The notes beneath the pieces were generated by a model. The model was not told the DNA's origin, ran no database searches, and saw only the letters and a list, made by a program, of their open reading frames with translations. Below, in pieces: positions 1 through 8,122 of a stretch of DNA of 64,000 nucleotides; within the stretch, counting starts at the first letter, position 1; every line of letters starts with the position of its first letter. A program made the translations under genes and the position numbers. Source of the DNA: an uncultured Flavonifractor sp. (GTDB lineage Bacteria; Bacillota; Clostridia; Oscillospirales; Oscillospiraceae); the NCBI RefSeq assembly GCF_944385615.1, contig NZ_CALWXV010000007.1, positions 1 to 64,000 of the forward strand. Direction: 5' to 3'.

Positions 1-36
1 TCCCGCCGCAAACCCGCATGAATACTGGGTTTCTGC

Positions 37-1302
37 TTGTTTGTCTTTACCCTTCCCGAACAACCGCTGTTCAACGACATGTACGCCAAGGACATCTCCA
101 AGAAGATCAAGAGCGTCAAGCGGGATAAGCAGCGGAAGGGACAGTTCATCGGCGGAAAGCCGGCCTATGGTTACAAGATGCACCCCACGGAGAAAAACAA
201 GATCGTCATTGATGGGGAAGTAGCTCCCATTGTGCGGCGGATTTTTGCCCTGGCCCTGAGCGGTATGAGTTGCCGCCATATCGCGGCACTGCTCAACCAG
301 GAAGGAGTTCCCACACCGGCTACTTATGCCAATCTGCCCATCGCCAGACCCGGCCCATACTCCGGTCTATGGAGTAGCGAGCGGATTTCTGATATGTTGC
401 AGAATGAGACCTATATTGGCAATATGGTGCAGGGGCGCAGCGTGAAGATTAGTTACAAGTCCAAGAAGTGCTTGAAACAGGACCCAGCGAACTGGGTAGT
501 GGTGGAGGGCACCCATGAACCTTTGGTGGATGTGGAGACCTTTCGCAAAGTGCGGATGCTGATCAACAGCCGCAAACATACTCGAAGCCGGACCTACGAC
601 TTTCTGCTGAAAGGGCTGATTTTCTGTCACGAGTGTGGTTATCCCTTGGCGGTGCTCAACCGGAAAAACGCTAGGGGAGAGGATGTGTTGTACTTCGTCT
701 GCCGGACCTACCAGCGGTTTACCAAAGCGGGTGTCTGTACCTGTCACTCCATCAAGGAGAAAACGGTGACCGACGCGGTGATTGCTAAGGTGCGTGAGGT
801 GTGCCAGGCGTATCTGAACCCTGATGAACTGTTGCCCGTGGCTCAGGAAGCCGTGGAAAACGCCAGAAAACAGAGCAGCCTGGAGACAGAGCTCCAGGCT
901 GTCCAGGCCAAAATCGACAGCCTCACCGTAAATTTGGATCGGATGTACACCGACCGGCTCAGTGGGTTGTTACCGGAGGAGGATTTTCAGCGAATCTTCA
1001 ACCGGGTGAAGCTGGATCGTAAACTGCTGGAGGAAAAACGCCAGGAGTTGGAACTGCGCAAAAAAAGCCCCGTCCGCAGTGAGGACAGGGCCAGGGAACT
1101 GGTACAGCGATTCATCGAAACAGCAGGGGAGAGCCGGGAACTGCTGGTTAGTCTCATCGAGCGGGTGGAACTGACGGCGGATAAGGAAATCATCATACAC
1201 TTTCGATTTTCAGATTTAAATGAAACGGTTGAAAGCCATGTGCCACAAGGGTTTGCGCCGTCCAAAACGGCGATTTTTTCAGAGGAAAATCACTTACAAT
1301 AG
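37..1302 (+). pseudogene. Large serine recombinase, C-terminal portion only
   Basis: The 421-codon frame matches the part of a large serine recombinase that follows the catalytic domain. It opens at the linker (FNDMYAKDISKKI), continues through the recombinase domain (GKPAYGYK, then a helical region ending in LLNQEGVPTP), a zinc beta-ribbon (CHECG near residue 200 with later cysteines) and a coiled coil rich in Leu, Glu and Lys. The N-terminal resolvase domain with the catalytic serine is missing: an in-frame TGA lies at 19-21, the first start is a TTG without a ribosome binding site, and only 36 bases precede it. The catalytic domain may be frameshifted or lie left of the window. The family integrates phages and conjugative elements; no cargo is visible to the right. 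A fragment or pseudogene is the most likely status. Confidence 0.7.
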
Positions 1303-1472
1303 TTGGGTCGCTATGTATCCCGCATTGAAAAAAAGGCCCTAAAGAAACTGGAAGCTGCCATGGAACGACCACTCGGAGATCTTGACCATTGAGGGCGATC
1401 ATGCCCAATAGGTAGATAAAATAGCCGTAATTGGGCGCATTGGAAAAAGTTTTTTGATTTTTGAAAAAATAC

Positions 1473-1501
1473 TTGCGTACTGCTGGAAGTTCTGTTATTA
1501 T
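1473..1501 (+). promoter_or_regulatory. perR promoter
   Basis: TTGCGT (1473-1478) and TATTAT (1496-1501) are separated by 17 bp, 52 bp upstream of the perR start codon. The -10 box lies inside the first of two palindromes, consistent with autorepression. Confidence 0.6.
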
Positions 1502-1525
1502 AACAATAACAGTAATAGTTACTGT
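1494..1525. promoter_or_regulatory. Two adjacent operator-like palindromes before perR
   Basis: GTTATTATAACAATAAC (1494-1510) has 6-bp arms around 5 bp, and ACAGTAATAGTTACTGT (1509-1525) has 7-bp arms ACAGTAA/TTACTGT. Both are 17 bp and AT-rich, about the size of PerR boxes, and the first covers the -10 element. They are likely binding sites for the PerR-like protein encoded just downstream. Confidence 0.55.
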
Positions 1526-1552
1526 TAAGGCACTTTACAAGAGAGGTGACCT

Positions 1553-1936
1553 ATGAACGGAAAGCGGTATTCACGCCAGCGGGAGCTGATATATGAAGCA
1601 CTGATGCATACAGATCAGCATCCCACTGCCGAAATGATATATCAATGGCTGAAGCCAACCAACCCTAATCTGAGTTTGGGAACAGTCTATCGCAACTTGA
1701 ATTTACTGGTGGATGAGGGCGCCGCGGTACGGATGGCTTTTCCGGTAGAGCGGTATGACGCCAATGTAGAGCCCCATGCGCACTTCCGCTGTCAGGTCTG
1801 CGGCGGGGTATTTGATTTGGATCTGCCCTACGATAAAGAGTTGGACCACAAAGCGCTGTTGGCCAGTGGCCATGACATTAAAGCACATGAACTGATTTTT
1901 CATGGGACCTGCGCTGACTGCAAACCAAAACATTGA
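1553..1936 (+). CDS. perR: Fur-family peroxide-sensing repressor, PerR-like
   Basis: A 127-residue Fur-family metalloregulator. The N-terminal winged helix contains the recognition segment (GTVYRNLNLL, residues 43-52). The metal-sensing part has RYDANVEPHAHFRC with D69, H75 and H77, and structural zinc cysteines CQVC (80-83) and CADC (120-123). D88 lies 11 residues after H77, where PerR has Asp and Fur has Glu; that and the downstream superoxide reductase and rubrerythrin favour PerR over Fur or Zur. PerR represses oxidative-stress genes until metal-catalysed histidine oxidation releases it from DNA. The ribosome binding site GAGAGGTG lies just before the ATG. It is probably autoregulated through the palindromes at 1494-1525 and co-transcribed with the next two genes. 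Confidence 0.85.
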   Translation: MNGKRYSRQRELIYEALMHTDQHPTAEMIYQWLKPTNPNLSLGTVYRNLNLLVDEGAAVRMAFPVERYDANVEPHAHFRCQVCGGVFDLDLPYDKELDHKALLASGHDIKAHELIFHGTCADCKPKH

Positions 1937-2010
1937 GTTTTTTCCGATGATGTGGTAAGTTTAATTTGCGCGAAAGCGCCAATACTGTAAATAAGAAAGG
2001 ATGTATGGAC

Positions 2011-2397
2011 ATGGAGTTTAAACTGTATCGCTGCGCGCATTGCGGCAATGTGATTTTCAAGGTTGTGGATAAGGGCGTGCCCGTCATGTGCTGCGGCCAG
2101 AAGATGGAAGAGATCACCCCCAATACCACCGACGGAGCCATGGAGAAGCATGTTCCCGTAGTGGAGAAGACTGCCCATGGCAGCGGTAATTCCGTCACCG
2201 TCAAGGTTGGTGCTGTGGAGCATCCCATGCTTCCTGAACACTATATTTCCCTCATTGCTGTGGTGGACGGCGACACCGTGACCATGAAGTTCCCCAAGCC
2301 TGGCGATGCGCCCGAGCTGAAGACCTTCTGCCGGAGTGATAAGGTGGAGGCCTATGAGATCTGCAACCTCCACGGTTTCTGGAAAGGCGAAGGCTGA
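2011..2397 (+). CDS. dfx: Superoxide reductase (desulfoferrodoxin), class I
   Basis: Reduces superoxide to hydrogen peroxide in the cytoplasm without releasing oxygen, a typical defence of anaerobes. The N-terminal desulforedoxin-like domain has the full four-cysteine iron site (CAHC, then VMCC). The C-terminal domain carries the catalytic iron ligands: His in EKHVP, two His in HPMLPEHYI, and Cys and His in the closing CNLHGFW. This makes it a class I (2Fe) enzyme of 128 residues, the usual size. I chose the ATG at 2011 because AAAGGA at 1996-2001 is 9 bases upstream; the ATG at 2005 is also possible but sits too close. It lies between perR and rubrerythrin, which would remove the peroxide produced. 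Confidence 0.9.
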   Translation: MEFKLYRCAHCGNVIFKVVDKGVPVMCCGQKMEEITPNTTDGAMEKHVPVVEKTAHGSGNSVTVKVGAVEHPMLPEHYISLIAVVDGDTVTMKFPKPGDAPELKTFCRSDKVEAYEICNLHGFWKGEG

Positions 2398-2433
2398 TCG
2401 AAATAGAATTTTCAAATAGAAAGGATGAGCGTT

Positions 2434-2967
2434 ATGGAACTGAAAGGCAGTAAGACCGAAGCCAATCTGTGGACCGCTTTTGCCGGTGAGAGCATGGCGC
2501 GGAACAAGTATACCTACTTTGCCAGCAAGGCCAAGAAGGAAGGCTACGAGCAGATCGCGGCCATCTTTGAGGAGACCGCCGGCAATGAGAAAGAACACGC
2601 CAAGCTGTGGTTCAAGGAGCTGGGCGGCATTGGCGATACCATGGCCAATCTGAAGGCCGCTGCCGCCGGCGAGAACGAAGAGTGGACCCAGATGTACAAG
2701 GAGATGGCCGAGACCGCCCGGGAAGAGGGTTTTGAGAAGCTGGCCTTCCTGTTTGAGGGTGTGGGTAAGATCGAGAAGGAGCACGAGGAGCGCTATCTGA
2801 CCCTTCTGAAGAACCTGGAAGAGGGCGTAGTGTTCAAGCGGGGCGACGAGTATATGTGGAAGTGCCGCAATTGCGGCCACATCCACGTTGGCAAAGAGGC
2901 CCCTCAGGTGTGCCCTGTGTGTGCGCATCCCCAGGCCTATTTTGAGATCCGCGCTGTCAACTACTAA
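2434..2967 (+). CDS. rbr: Rubrerythrin
   Basis: A cytoplasmic peroxidase that reduces hydrogen peroxide using electrons passed through its rubredoxin domain. The N-terminal four-helix ferritin-like domain has the diiron glutamates in ExxH-type motifs ([21 protein letters not shown]). The C-terminal rubredoxin-like domain has CRNCGH and CPVCAHP cysteine pairs. At 177 residues it is near the family's usual length. The ATG at 2434 is preferred over 2425 because the ribosome binding site AGAAAGGA runs directly into the earlier ATG. It is the last gene of the presumed PerR-controlled unit and is followed by a strong terminator. Confidence 0.92.
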   Translation: MELKGSKTEANLWTAFAGESMARNKYTYFASKAKKEGYEQIAAIFEETAGNEKEHAKLWFKELGGIGDTMANLKAAAAGENEEWTQMYKEMAETAREEGFEKLAFLFEGVGKIEKEHEERYLTLLKNLEEGVVFKRGDEYMWKCRNCGHIHVGKEAPQVCPVCAHPQAYFEIRAVNY

Positions 2968-2978
2968 GCAGAATAAGC

Positions 2979-3019
2979 AACAGGCAGCAGAATCCTTGGA
3001 TTCTGCTGCCTGTTTTTTT
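2979..3019 (+). terminator. Terminator after rubrerythrin
   Basis: A near-perfect 16-17 bp stem (AACAGGCAGCAGAATCC and its complement) with a minimal loop, followed by a run of seven T. The T run overlaps the stop codon of the convergent acetyltransferase gene. Confidence 0.9.
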
Positions 3020-3521
3020 ACGCCAGCCCGGGGCGAATCCGGGCCATCATATACTCATCTGCATACTTGCCGTCCCGAACGGTGGTCATCCGCTTGAGGC
3101 CCTCTTTCTCGAAGCCCAGTTTTTCATAGAGGTGGATAGCACGCTCATTGTCCGCAAAGACAGTCAGTTCCACCCGCTTCAACATCAGCCAGTTGTCAGC
3201 CAGGTCCAACAGGGTGGTAAGCAAGGCGGTGCCCACCCCCATATTCTGATAGTCGGCGTGGACCATCAGACCTACACCGCCCACATGGCGCATCCGAGGA
3301 TTGGATTCCAAATGAAGGCCCGTTGCGCCGATGACAGTGCCATCCTCCAGCACTGCTACAAAATGGTGGTCATTGGGCCCCAGATGGGACACAAAGTCCT
3401 CGCTGTCTGCGGTGCGGCAGGAGGGAAGCCCCAGCGTATTCTCAAAAACCCCCGGCATCCGGCGCAGGGCCGCGGTACCGGCTGCGTCCTTGGGCTCCGT
3501 GGGGCGGATAATGTAGTTCAT
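3018..3521 (-). CDS. GNAT-family N-acetyltransferase
   Basis: A 167-residue single-domain GNAT acetyltransferase that would transfer an acetyl group from acetyl-CoA to an amine; the substrate cannot be read from sequence. The acetyl-CoA loop is visible as QNMGVGTALL (a QxxGxG/A motif) and the C-terminal part has the common NERAIHLYEKLGFEKEG segment. The overall pattern recalls the YhhY/SpeG type, which act on amino acids or polyamines. The ATG at 3521 has GGAGG seven to eight bases upstream; a longer frame exists but lacks a ribosome binding site. It lies downstream of degV on the same strand, separated by degV's terminator. Confidence 0.8.
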   Translation of the reverse strand: MNYIIRPTEPKDAAGTAALRRMPGVFENTLGLPSCRTADSEDFVSHLGPNDHHFVAVLEDGTVIGATGLHLESNPRMRHVGGVGLMVHADYQNMGVGTALLTTLLDLADNWLMLKRVELTVFADNERAIHLYEKLGFEKEGLKRMTTVRDGKYADEYMMARIRPGLA

Positions 3522-3571
3522 AAAAACGCCTCCTACAAGGAATTTGGGACAGTATAGCACAGTAAAATGGA

Positions 3572-3612
3572 AAAAGCAACCGTCCGGACTTTGCTTCCGG
3601 ACGGTTGCTTTT
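3572..3612 (-). terminator. Terminator after degV
   Basis: A 17-bp stem (AAAAGCAACCGTCCGGA and its complement) around a short loop, with an A run on the + strand giving a T run on the minus strand just past the degV stop. Confidence 0.85.
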
Positions 3613-3624
3613 GGTTGTATGGGA

Positions 3625-4461
3625 TCAGTAAGCCGCCACAATGCCGCCGTCGTTGGCGTAAACGGTGGAGATACCGCCGGTCTCGCTGATGAGCACTTCG
3701 GAGAAACGGCACTGCTTCATGACCAGCTCCTTCAGATAAAAGGCCCGGTCCAGACAGTTGCAGTGGACTATGCACAGCCGCCGTCCGGCGTGTCCCGGAT
3801 CCTCCGCCATAATGGATGCCATTTTAGACAGGGCCTGCTTGATGGACAGGGCCTGGCCCTTCTTACAGATCTCTCCCTCAGGGGTGGAACCCATCAACAG
3901 CTTGATGCGCAGGGTGCTGGTGACCAAAGCCTGGGTGCGGGTCAGCCGCCCGTTTTTCCGCAGATTGTCCAACGTCTCCAGCACGAAGAGGGTATTCATC
4001 TCTTCGATATATTGAGAGGCCTTGCTCACCACAGTGGTAAAGTCCAGACCGGCTTCTGCCAGCTCCTGGAGCTTCAGGGCCACCAATACCTCACCAGCGG
4101 AGGCGGAGCAGGAGTTGAAGATGTGGATGTTGGCGCCGGGATGCTCCTCCAGCCACAGATTTCTGGCCTGGGCCGCCGCGTTATGAGAGCCGGATAGCAG
4201 TGCCGACAGTGTGACCACATAGAGATCGTCGGCGCCGCAGTCAAAAGCCTCCATATATTGAGCAGGGGAGGGGCAGGCCGACTGGGGGGCGGTAGGGCAG
4301 CCCCGCATCTTATCCAGCAGGGCCTTCTGGTCAAAGGTGGCGTCGTCCACAATGGTCTCGCTCCCTACCCGAATGGTAAGGGGGACCTTGATGAAACAGT
4401 CCTCCCGCAGCTGGGCGGGGGTGAGATCGCAGCAGCTATCGACAATGATCTTAAAACTCAT
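3625..4461 (-). CDS. degV: DegV-family fatty-acid-binding protein
   Basis: A 278-residue DegV protein. The family binds fatty acids, and FakB members present them to the FakA kinase for phosphorylation. The N-terminal KIIVDSCCDLTPAQL fits the (I/V)xDS..DL signature. Family features follow: Thr/Ser-rich ligand segments (TAPQSACPSPAQYMEAF region), LSALLSGSHNAA, and a C-terminal domain ending near ETGGISTVYANDGGIVAAY, close to the usual GxxxHxGPG-type ending but without that histidine. The ATG at 4461 has GAGGG nine bases upstream. No fakA is adjacent, so the partner must be encoded elsewhere. Confidence 0.85.
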   Translation of the reverse strand: MSFKIIVDSCCDLTPAQLREDCFIKVPLTIRVGSETIVDDATFDQKALLDKMRGCPTAPQSACPSPAQYMEAFDCGADDLYVVTLSALLSGSHNAAAQARNLWLEEHPGANIHIFNSCSASAGEVLVALKLQELAEAGLDFTTVVSKASQYIEEMNTLFVLETLDNLRKNGRLTRTQALVTSTLRIKLLMGSTPEGEICKKGQALSIKQALSKMASIMAEDPGHAGRRLCIVHCNCLDRAFYLKELVMKQCRFSEVLISETGGISTVYANDGGIVAAY

Positions 4462-4586
4462 AACAAAAACCCTCGAATATGATTTTGAAGATGATATCAC
4501 TCATTGCCGCTATTGTAACACCATCCGCGAGAAAAGTAAAGGGAGAACGTGTAAATAATCCGGGAATGGATGGAAAAATACCGCTC

Positions 4587-5945
4587 TTACCAGGTGAAAC
4601 GGTCCGGAGCGCCCACCAAAATCCGGGCAGAGCAGGGAGGGATGGGCATCCAGGTCCGTCCGCCGTCGTTGTTGAAGATAGCGTTGTCATTGAGCACATC
4701 CTGGAGCACCGGCTCCTGATGGGGGAACTCCACATGGACCTCCTGGGGCTCCAGGTTGAGGACCACATACACCCGCTGGCTGTCGGTGGTCCGGCGGAAC
4801 ACCAACTGCTGATTTTTGATGACTACATTTTCATACTGGCCCTCCCGCAGAGCGGGGAAGGCGGCCCGGATCTTGGCCAGAGCGGCCAGATGGGCACACA
4901 GATTCTGATCCAGCGCCTCCATCTCCTTCAGGTCCAGGCAGGGGCGCAGGGGAGCATCGGAGTGCTTGGTGCGCTCTCCCTTCAGGGCCCACTCGCTGCC
5001 GTAGTAGAGGGATGGCACGCCGGGCATGGTGTACAGCAGGGTGTACAGGTTGTTCAGGTGGGCCGGGTCGACCAGCTTGCTGGCCAGACGGTCCACATCG
5101 TGGTTGTCGGCAAAATTATAGAGGGTGATGTTGCGGTAGATACCGCCGGGGCCACTCTGGCGGTTGAGGGAGTGGGCGATCTCAAAATAGTTCTTGTCGT
5201 TGTGGGAGGACCACAGACCCTTCCAGCACTCGTAGTTGGTCACCGAGTCCAGCATTTCCGGGTTGGCCCAGCGGGCGTAATCTCCGTGGATGATCTCGCC
5301 CATGAGCCAGAAGTCCGGGTCCTTGCTCTTTACAAAGCCCTTGAGGGTACGGAAAAAGTCGAAATCCACGCAGTCGGCGGCGTCCAGCCGCAGACCGTCG
5401 ATGTGGAATTTATCCATCCACATGGCCACCGCGTCCAACAGGTGCTGGACCACCTCGGGGTTGCGCAGGTTGAGCTTCACCAGCTCATAGTGGCCCTGCC
5501 AGGCGTCATACCAGAAGGGATCGCCCATGGGGGAGGGGCCGCCGAAGTTCAGGTTGTGGAACCAGCCGCAGTAGGGGGAACCCTGGCCCTTTTCCTGCAC
5601 GTCCCGGAAGGCCCAGAAGCCACGGCCCACATGGTTGAACACCCCGTCCAGCACCACCCGGATGCCGTTGGCGTGGAGCTCGTCACACAGGGCGGCAAAG
5701 GAGTCGTTGTCCCCCAGGCGGCAGTCGATCTGGAAGTAATCGGTGGTGTCATAGCCGTGCTTCACCGACTGGAACACCGGGCCCAGGTAGAGGGCGTTGA
5801 TCCCCAGCTCCTTCAGGTGGGGAATCCAGTCCTTCAGCTTGTCCAGGCGGGGGACAGGTGCGCCGCCGGGGTTGTACTCCGGCGCGCCGCAGAACCCCAG
5901 GGGATAGATATGATAGAAAACGGACTCAGTGACCCAATGACTCAT
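4587..5945 (-). CDS. Alpha-amylase family (GH13) glycosidase
   Basis: A 452-residue glycoside hydrolase family 13 enzyme acting on alpha-linked glucans. All four conserved regions are present: DGVFNHVG (from D100), GLRLDAAD with nucleophile D188, GEI with acid/base E217, and FADNHD with D283. No signal peptide is visible, so it should act in the cytoplasm on imported or storage oligosaccharides, like neopullulanase- or cyclomaltodextrinase-type members; exact specificity is not readable. The ATG at 5945 has GGAGG eight bases upstream and is chosen over an ATG 15 bases earlier. It follows trmD on the same strand with a 24-base gap, an unusual neighbour (see the inversion finding). Confidence 0.88.
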   Translation of the reverse strand: MSHWVTESVFYHIYPLGFCGAPEYNPGGAPVPRLDKLKDWIPHLKELGINALYLGPVFQSVKHGYDTTDYFQIDCRLGDNDSFAALCDELHANGIRVVLDGVFNHVGRGFWAFRDVQEKGQGSPYCGWFHNLNFGGPSPMGDPFWYDAWQGHYELVKLNLRNPEVVQHLLDAVAMWMDKFHIDGLRLDAADCVDFDFFRTLKGFVKSKDPDFWLMGEIIHGDYARWANPEMLDSVTNYECWKGLWSSHNDKNYFEIAHSLNRQSGPGGIYRNITLYNFADNHDVDRLASKLVDPAHLNNLYTLLYTMPGVPSLYYGSEWALKGERTKHSDAPLRPCLDLKEMEALDQNLCAHLAALAKIRAAFPALREGQYENVVIKNQQLVFRRTTDSQRVYVVLNLEPQEVHVEFPHQEPVLQDVLNDNAIFNNDGGRTWMPIPPCSARILVGAPDRFTW

Positions 5946-5969
5946 GGTTAACGCCTCCAAATTTAAGTT

Positions 5970-6731
5970 TTAGAACCGTTCTTCGGAATGGGCCTGCTCC
6001 TCCTCCAGTTCCCGGAGCAGTTTCTGATCCTCCTTGGAGGACAGGTCCAGCTTTTCGTATAGGTCGGGCCGCCGCTGGCGGGTGCGGAGAATGGACTGCT
6101 TTCGCCGCCACTGGGCTACCTTTTTGTGGTCTCCGGAGCGGAGGATGGGGGGCACCTTCCGGCCGTGCCACTCCTCGGGACGGGAGTACTGGGGGTATTC
6201 CAGCATACCATTCCAGTGGCTCTCATTTTCAAAACACTCCGGATCAGCCAGCACGCCGGGCACCAGCCGGGCCACCGCATCGGCCACCACCATGGCGGCC
6301 AGCTCTCCGCCGGTGAGCACGAAATCCCCGATGGAGATCTCCTCATCTACGCACTCCTCGATGAACCGCTCGTCAATGCCTTCATAGTGGCCGCACACCA
6401 GGATCAGGTGGTCGTAGTCCTCCTTCAGCCGGCGGGCGTGAGCCTCAGTAAAAGTGGCTCCGGCGGGGGAGAGGTAGATGGTGTGGCCGGGGCCATAGGT
6501 GTCCACGATGTGTTTCCAGCACTGGTAGAGGGGATCGGCCTGCATCACCGCCCCCCGTCCTCCGCCGTAGGGGTAGTCGTCCACCTGCTTTTGCTTGTTC
6601 AGGGTGTAGTCCCGGATCTGATGGGCCTCAATGCGAATGATGTCTCGCTCCTGGGCCCGGCCCAGGATGGATTCGTTCATCATATCGCCCACCGTCAGAT
6701 CGAAGAGGGTCATGATATCAATGCTATACAT
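5970..6731 (-). CDS. trmD: tRNA (guanine-37-N1)-methyltransferase
   Basis: Makes m1G37 in tRNAs that read CNN and some other codons, using S-adenosylmethionine, preventing +1 frameshifting. The SPOUT trefoil knot is visible: ILVCGHYEGIDERF, then IGDFVLTGGELA, with the catalytic aspartate in the later segment. YPYGGGRGAVMQ is the N-terminal signature. At 253 residues it matches the family. The start overlaps the rimM stop by 8 bases, implying translational coupling. rplS, its usual downstream neighbour, is absent here and lies at 58.8 kb on the other strand. Confidence 0.95.
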   Translation of the reverse strand: MYSIDIMTLFDLTVGDMMNESILGRAQERDIIRIEAHQIRDYTLNKQKQVDDYPYGGGRGAVMQADPLYQCWKHIVDTYGPGHTIYLSPAGATFTEAHARRLKEDYDHLILVCGHYEGIDERFIEECVDEEISIGDFVLTGGELAAMVVADAVARLVPGVLADPECFENESHWNGMLEYPQYSRPEEWHGRKVPPILRSGDHKKVAQWRRKQSILRTRQRRPDLYEKLDLSSKEDQKLLRELEEEQAHSEERF

Positions 6732-7224
6732 CGGTGCGCATCCCCTCAATGAGGCGGACCTTCAGATAGCCGCCCTCCACATTGGTCTCCGCCAGGAACT
6801 CATCCACGGCGGGGATCATATACTCATGCTCCCCCTTCACCACATAGACCTCGTGGGCGGGCGGGGTAAGCACATCGGCCACCACACCCAGCTTCTCGCC
6901 GGTGTCGGCGTCGATGACCTCCAGACCCATCAAATCGGCGATAAAGTGCCGCCCGTCTGGCAGTTCCACCCCGGTGCGGTCGATGAACACCGTCTTGCCT
7001 TTCAGGGCCATGGCGGCGTTGACATCATTGACCCCTTCCAGGAAGGCCAGCACATTGCCTTTGTGGATGCGGGTAGAGCGAATCTGGATGGGCTTTTCAT
7101 CCACATATAGTACGTCAAACTGGCAGAGAAATTCCGGTGAGTCGCACCAGGGAACGATCTTGACCTCACCCTGGATACCGTGGGTGTTGACGATCTGCCC
7201 GGCCTCGAGAAATTGGTTTTTCAT
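6724..7224 (-). CDS. rimM: 16S rRNA processing protein RimM
   Basis: A 166-residue assembly factor that binds ribosomal protein S19 and helps mature the 30S head. The N-terminal RimM beta-barrel begins GQIVNTHGIQGEVKIVPW, the typical G(R/Q)I..(H/A)GI(R/Q)GEVK signature. The C-terminal PRC-barrel-like part includes PAHEVYVVKGEHEYMIPAVDEF. The ATG at 7224 follows AGGAGGT. It belongs to the ffh-rpsP-khpA-rimM-trmD group, but about 310 bases with a terminator-like hairpin separate it from khpA, so it may have its own promoter. Confidence 0.93.
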   Translation of the reverse strand: MKNQFLEAGQIVNTHGIQGEVKIVPWCDSPEFLCQFDVLYVDEKPIQIRSTRIHKGNVLAFLEGVNDVNAAMALKGKTVFIDRTGVELPDGRHFIADLMGLEVIDADTGEKLGVVADVLTPPAHEVYVVKGEHEYMIPAVDEFLAETNVEGGYLKVRLIEGMRTDV

Positions 7225-7535
7225 TTGGATGGACCTCCTGCGGGAAGGGGCCGCCAGATATGGCAGCCGATTTTCTTTAGAGACTGTCAAAAAACCCTCC
7301 AGGGCTGATGGGCTCGGAGGGAAAGATAGTGCGAAAGACTGCCCCGCAGGGCGATTCGGAGCGCAACCGCCGCCTATGCGGCGGCACTTGGCGCGGAGAT
7401 AAACCGTCAGGGTTGTCTTTCGCGTCCAATCAAACACTTTTTGAACCTTTTTCAAGGTTCAAAAAGTGCCCTCAGCTTGTCGGGAAAATCTTTTCCGACA
7501 AGCTGAAAAGCGGCGGGGGTCAGCCCCGCCGCTTT
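7225..7535. repeat. Structured block between khpA and rimM
   Basis: This non-coding stretch is packed with inverted repeats. They include CCGCCGC-CTAT-GCGGCGG near 7367-7384, CACTTTTTGAACCTT with its complement at about 7434-7468, TCAGCTTGTCGG with its complement at about 7476-7505, and the khpA terminator. Read on the minus strand, CCCTCC/GGAGGG with a T run (7289-7321) forms a terminator-like hairpin shortly before rimM. It looks like an inserted repeat or a structured leader; I recognise no named family. Confidence 0.45.
7506..7535 (-). terminator. Terminator after khpA
   Basis: AAAAGCGGCGGGG pairs with CCCCGCCGCTTTT around a 5-base loop directly after the khpA stop, with T residues on the minus strand. 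Confidence 0.75.
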
Positions 7536-7766
7536 TTAGTCGACGATTTCGACGGAAACCTTGGTGCCCTGGCGCTGGGCAACGGAGCGCATCAGGGTGC
7601 GGATCTCCTTGGCAATGCGACCCTGGCGGCCGATCACCTTGCCCATATCCTCGGGGGCAACCCGAAGTTCCAGGACGGTCTCGCTCTCCCCCGCGTGCTC
7701 GGTGACCTCCACCGCGTCGGGGTGGTCTACCAGGCTACGGGCGATATAGGTGAGCAATTCCTTCAT
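7536..7766 (-). CDS. khpA: KH-domain RNA-binding protein KhpA
   Basis: A 76-residue single KH domain protein (formerly YlqC). The KH signature GxxG is seen in GKVIGRQGRIAKEIRTLM, followed by the closing strand TKVSVEIVD. KhpA partners with KhpB/Jag in Firmicutes, binds small RNAs and mRNAs, and influences cell elongation and division. It lies between rpsP and rimM as in many Firmicutes. The ATG at 7766 is close behind rpsP (18-base gap), so the two are co-transcribed. Confidence 0.92.
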   Translation of the reverse strand: MKELLTYIARSLVDHPDAVEVTEHAGESETVLELRVAPEDMGKVIGRQGRIAKEIRTLMRSVAQRQGTKVSVEIVD

Positions 7767-7784
7767 GCCAGCCGTGCCCTCCTA

Positions 7785-8024
7785 TCAGATGGCGCCAGCT
7801 TTTTTCAGCAGAGCCTTCACGGTCTCAGTGGGCTGAGCGCCGGTCTTGATCCAGGCCTGGGCGCGCTCGGCGTCCACCTTGATCTCGGCGGGCTGGGTCA
7901 GAGGATTGTAAGTGCCGATCTCCTCGATGAAACGGCCATCACGGGGATAGCGGGAGTCAGCCACCACGATGCGGTAGAAGGGGGCCTTCTTGGCGCCCAT
8001 ACGACGCAGTCTGATCTTAACCAT
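7785..8024 (-). CDS. rpsP: 30S ribosomal protein S16
   Basis: A 79-residue S16 with the standard start ([25 protein letters not shown]) and the conserved [14 protein letters not shown] segment. It binds 16S rRNA early in 30S assembly. The frame spans the expected full length and ends in a typical lysine/alanine-rich tail. It sits about 100 bases after ffh and before khpA in the conserved translation cluster. Confidence 0.97.
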   Translation of the reverse strand: MVKIRLRRMGAKKAPFYRIVVADSRYPRDGRFIEEIGTYNPLTQPAEIKVDAERAQAWIKTGAQPTETVKALLKKAGAI

Positions 8025-8122
8025 TGTATCTTCACCTCCATGTAATCGGAAACATATCTATGGAAACGCGGCTTGGCGCGTTTACCAACTGATCCAGTAG
8101 GGCGGGGCTTGCCCCCGCCGGG

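Larger units (their letters stand above)
1303..1552. other. Gap between recombinase fragment and perR
   Basis: The recombinase reading frame stays open for 29 more codons after its TAG, ending at the TGA at 1390-1392. This short tail is lysine- and glutamate-rich (GRYVSRIEKKALKKLEAAME) and looks like coding remains, but I do not recognise it. The rest is AT-rich and carries the perR promoter and palindromes. Confidence 0.4.

Noticed and set aside
4479..5951. 490-codon + strand frame opposite the GH13 gene
   Set aside because: It is antisense to a clear GH13 enzyme and its translation has low-complexity Val/Gly/His character.
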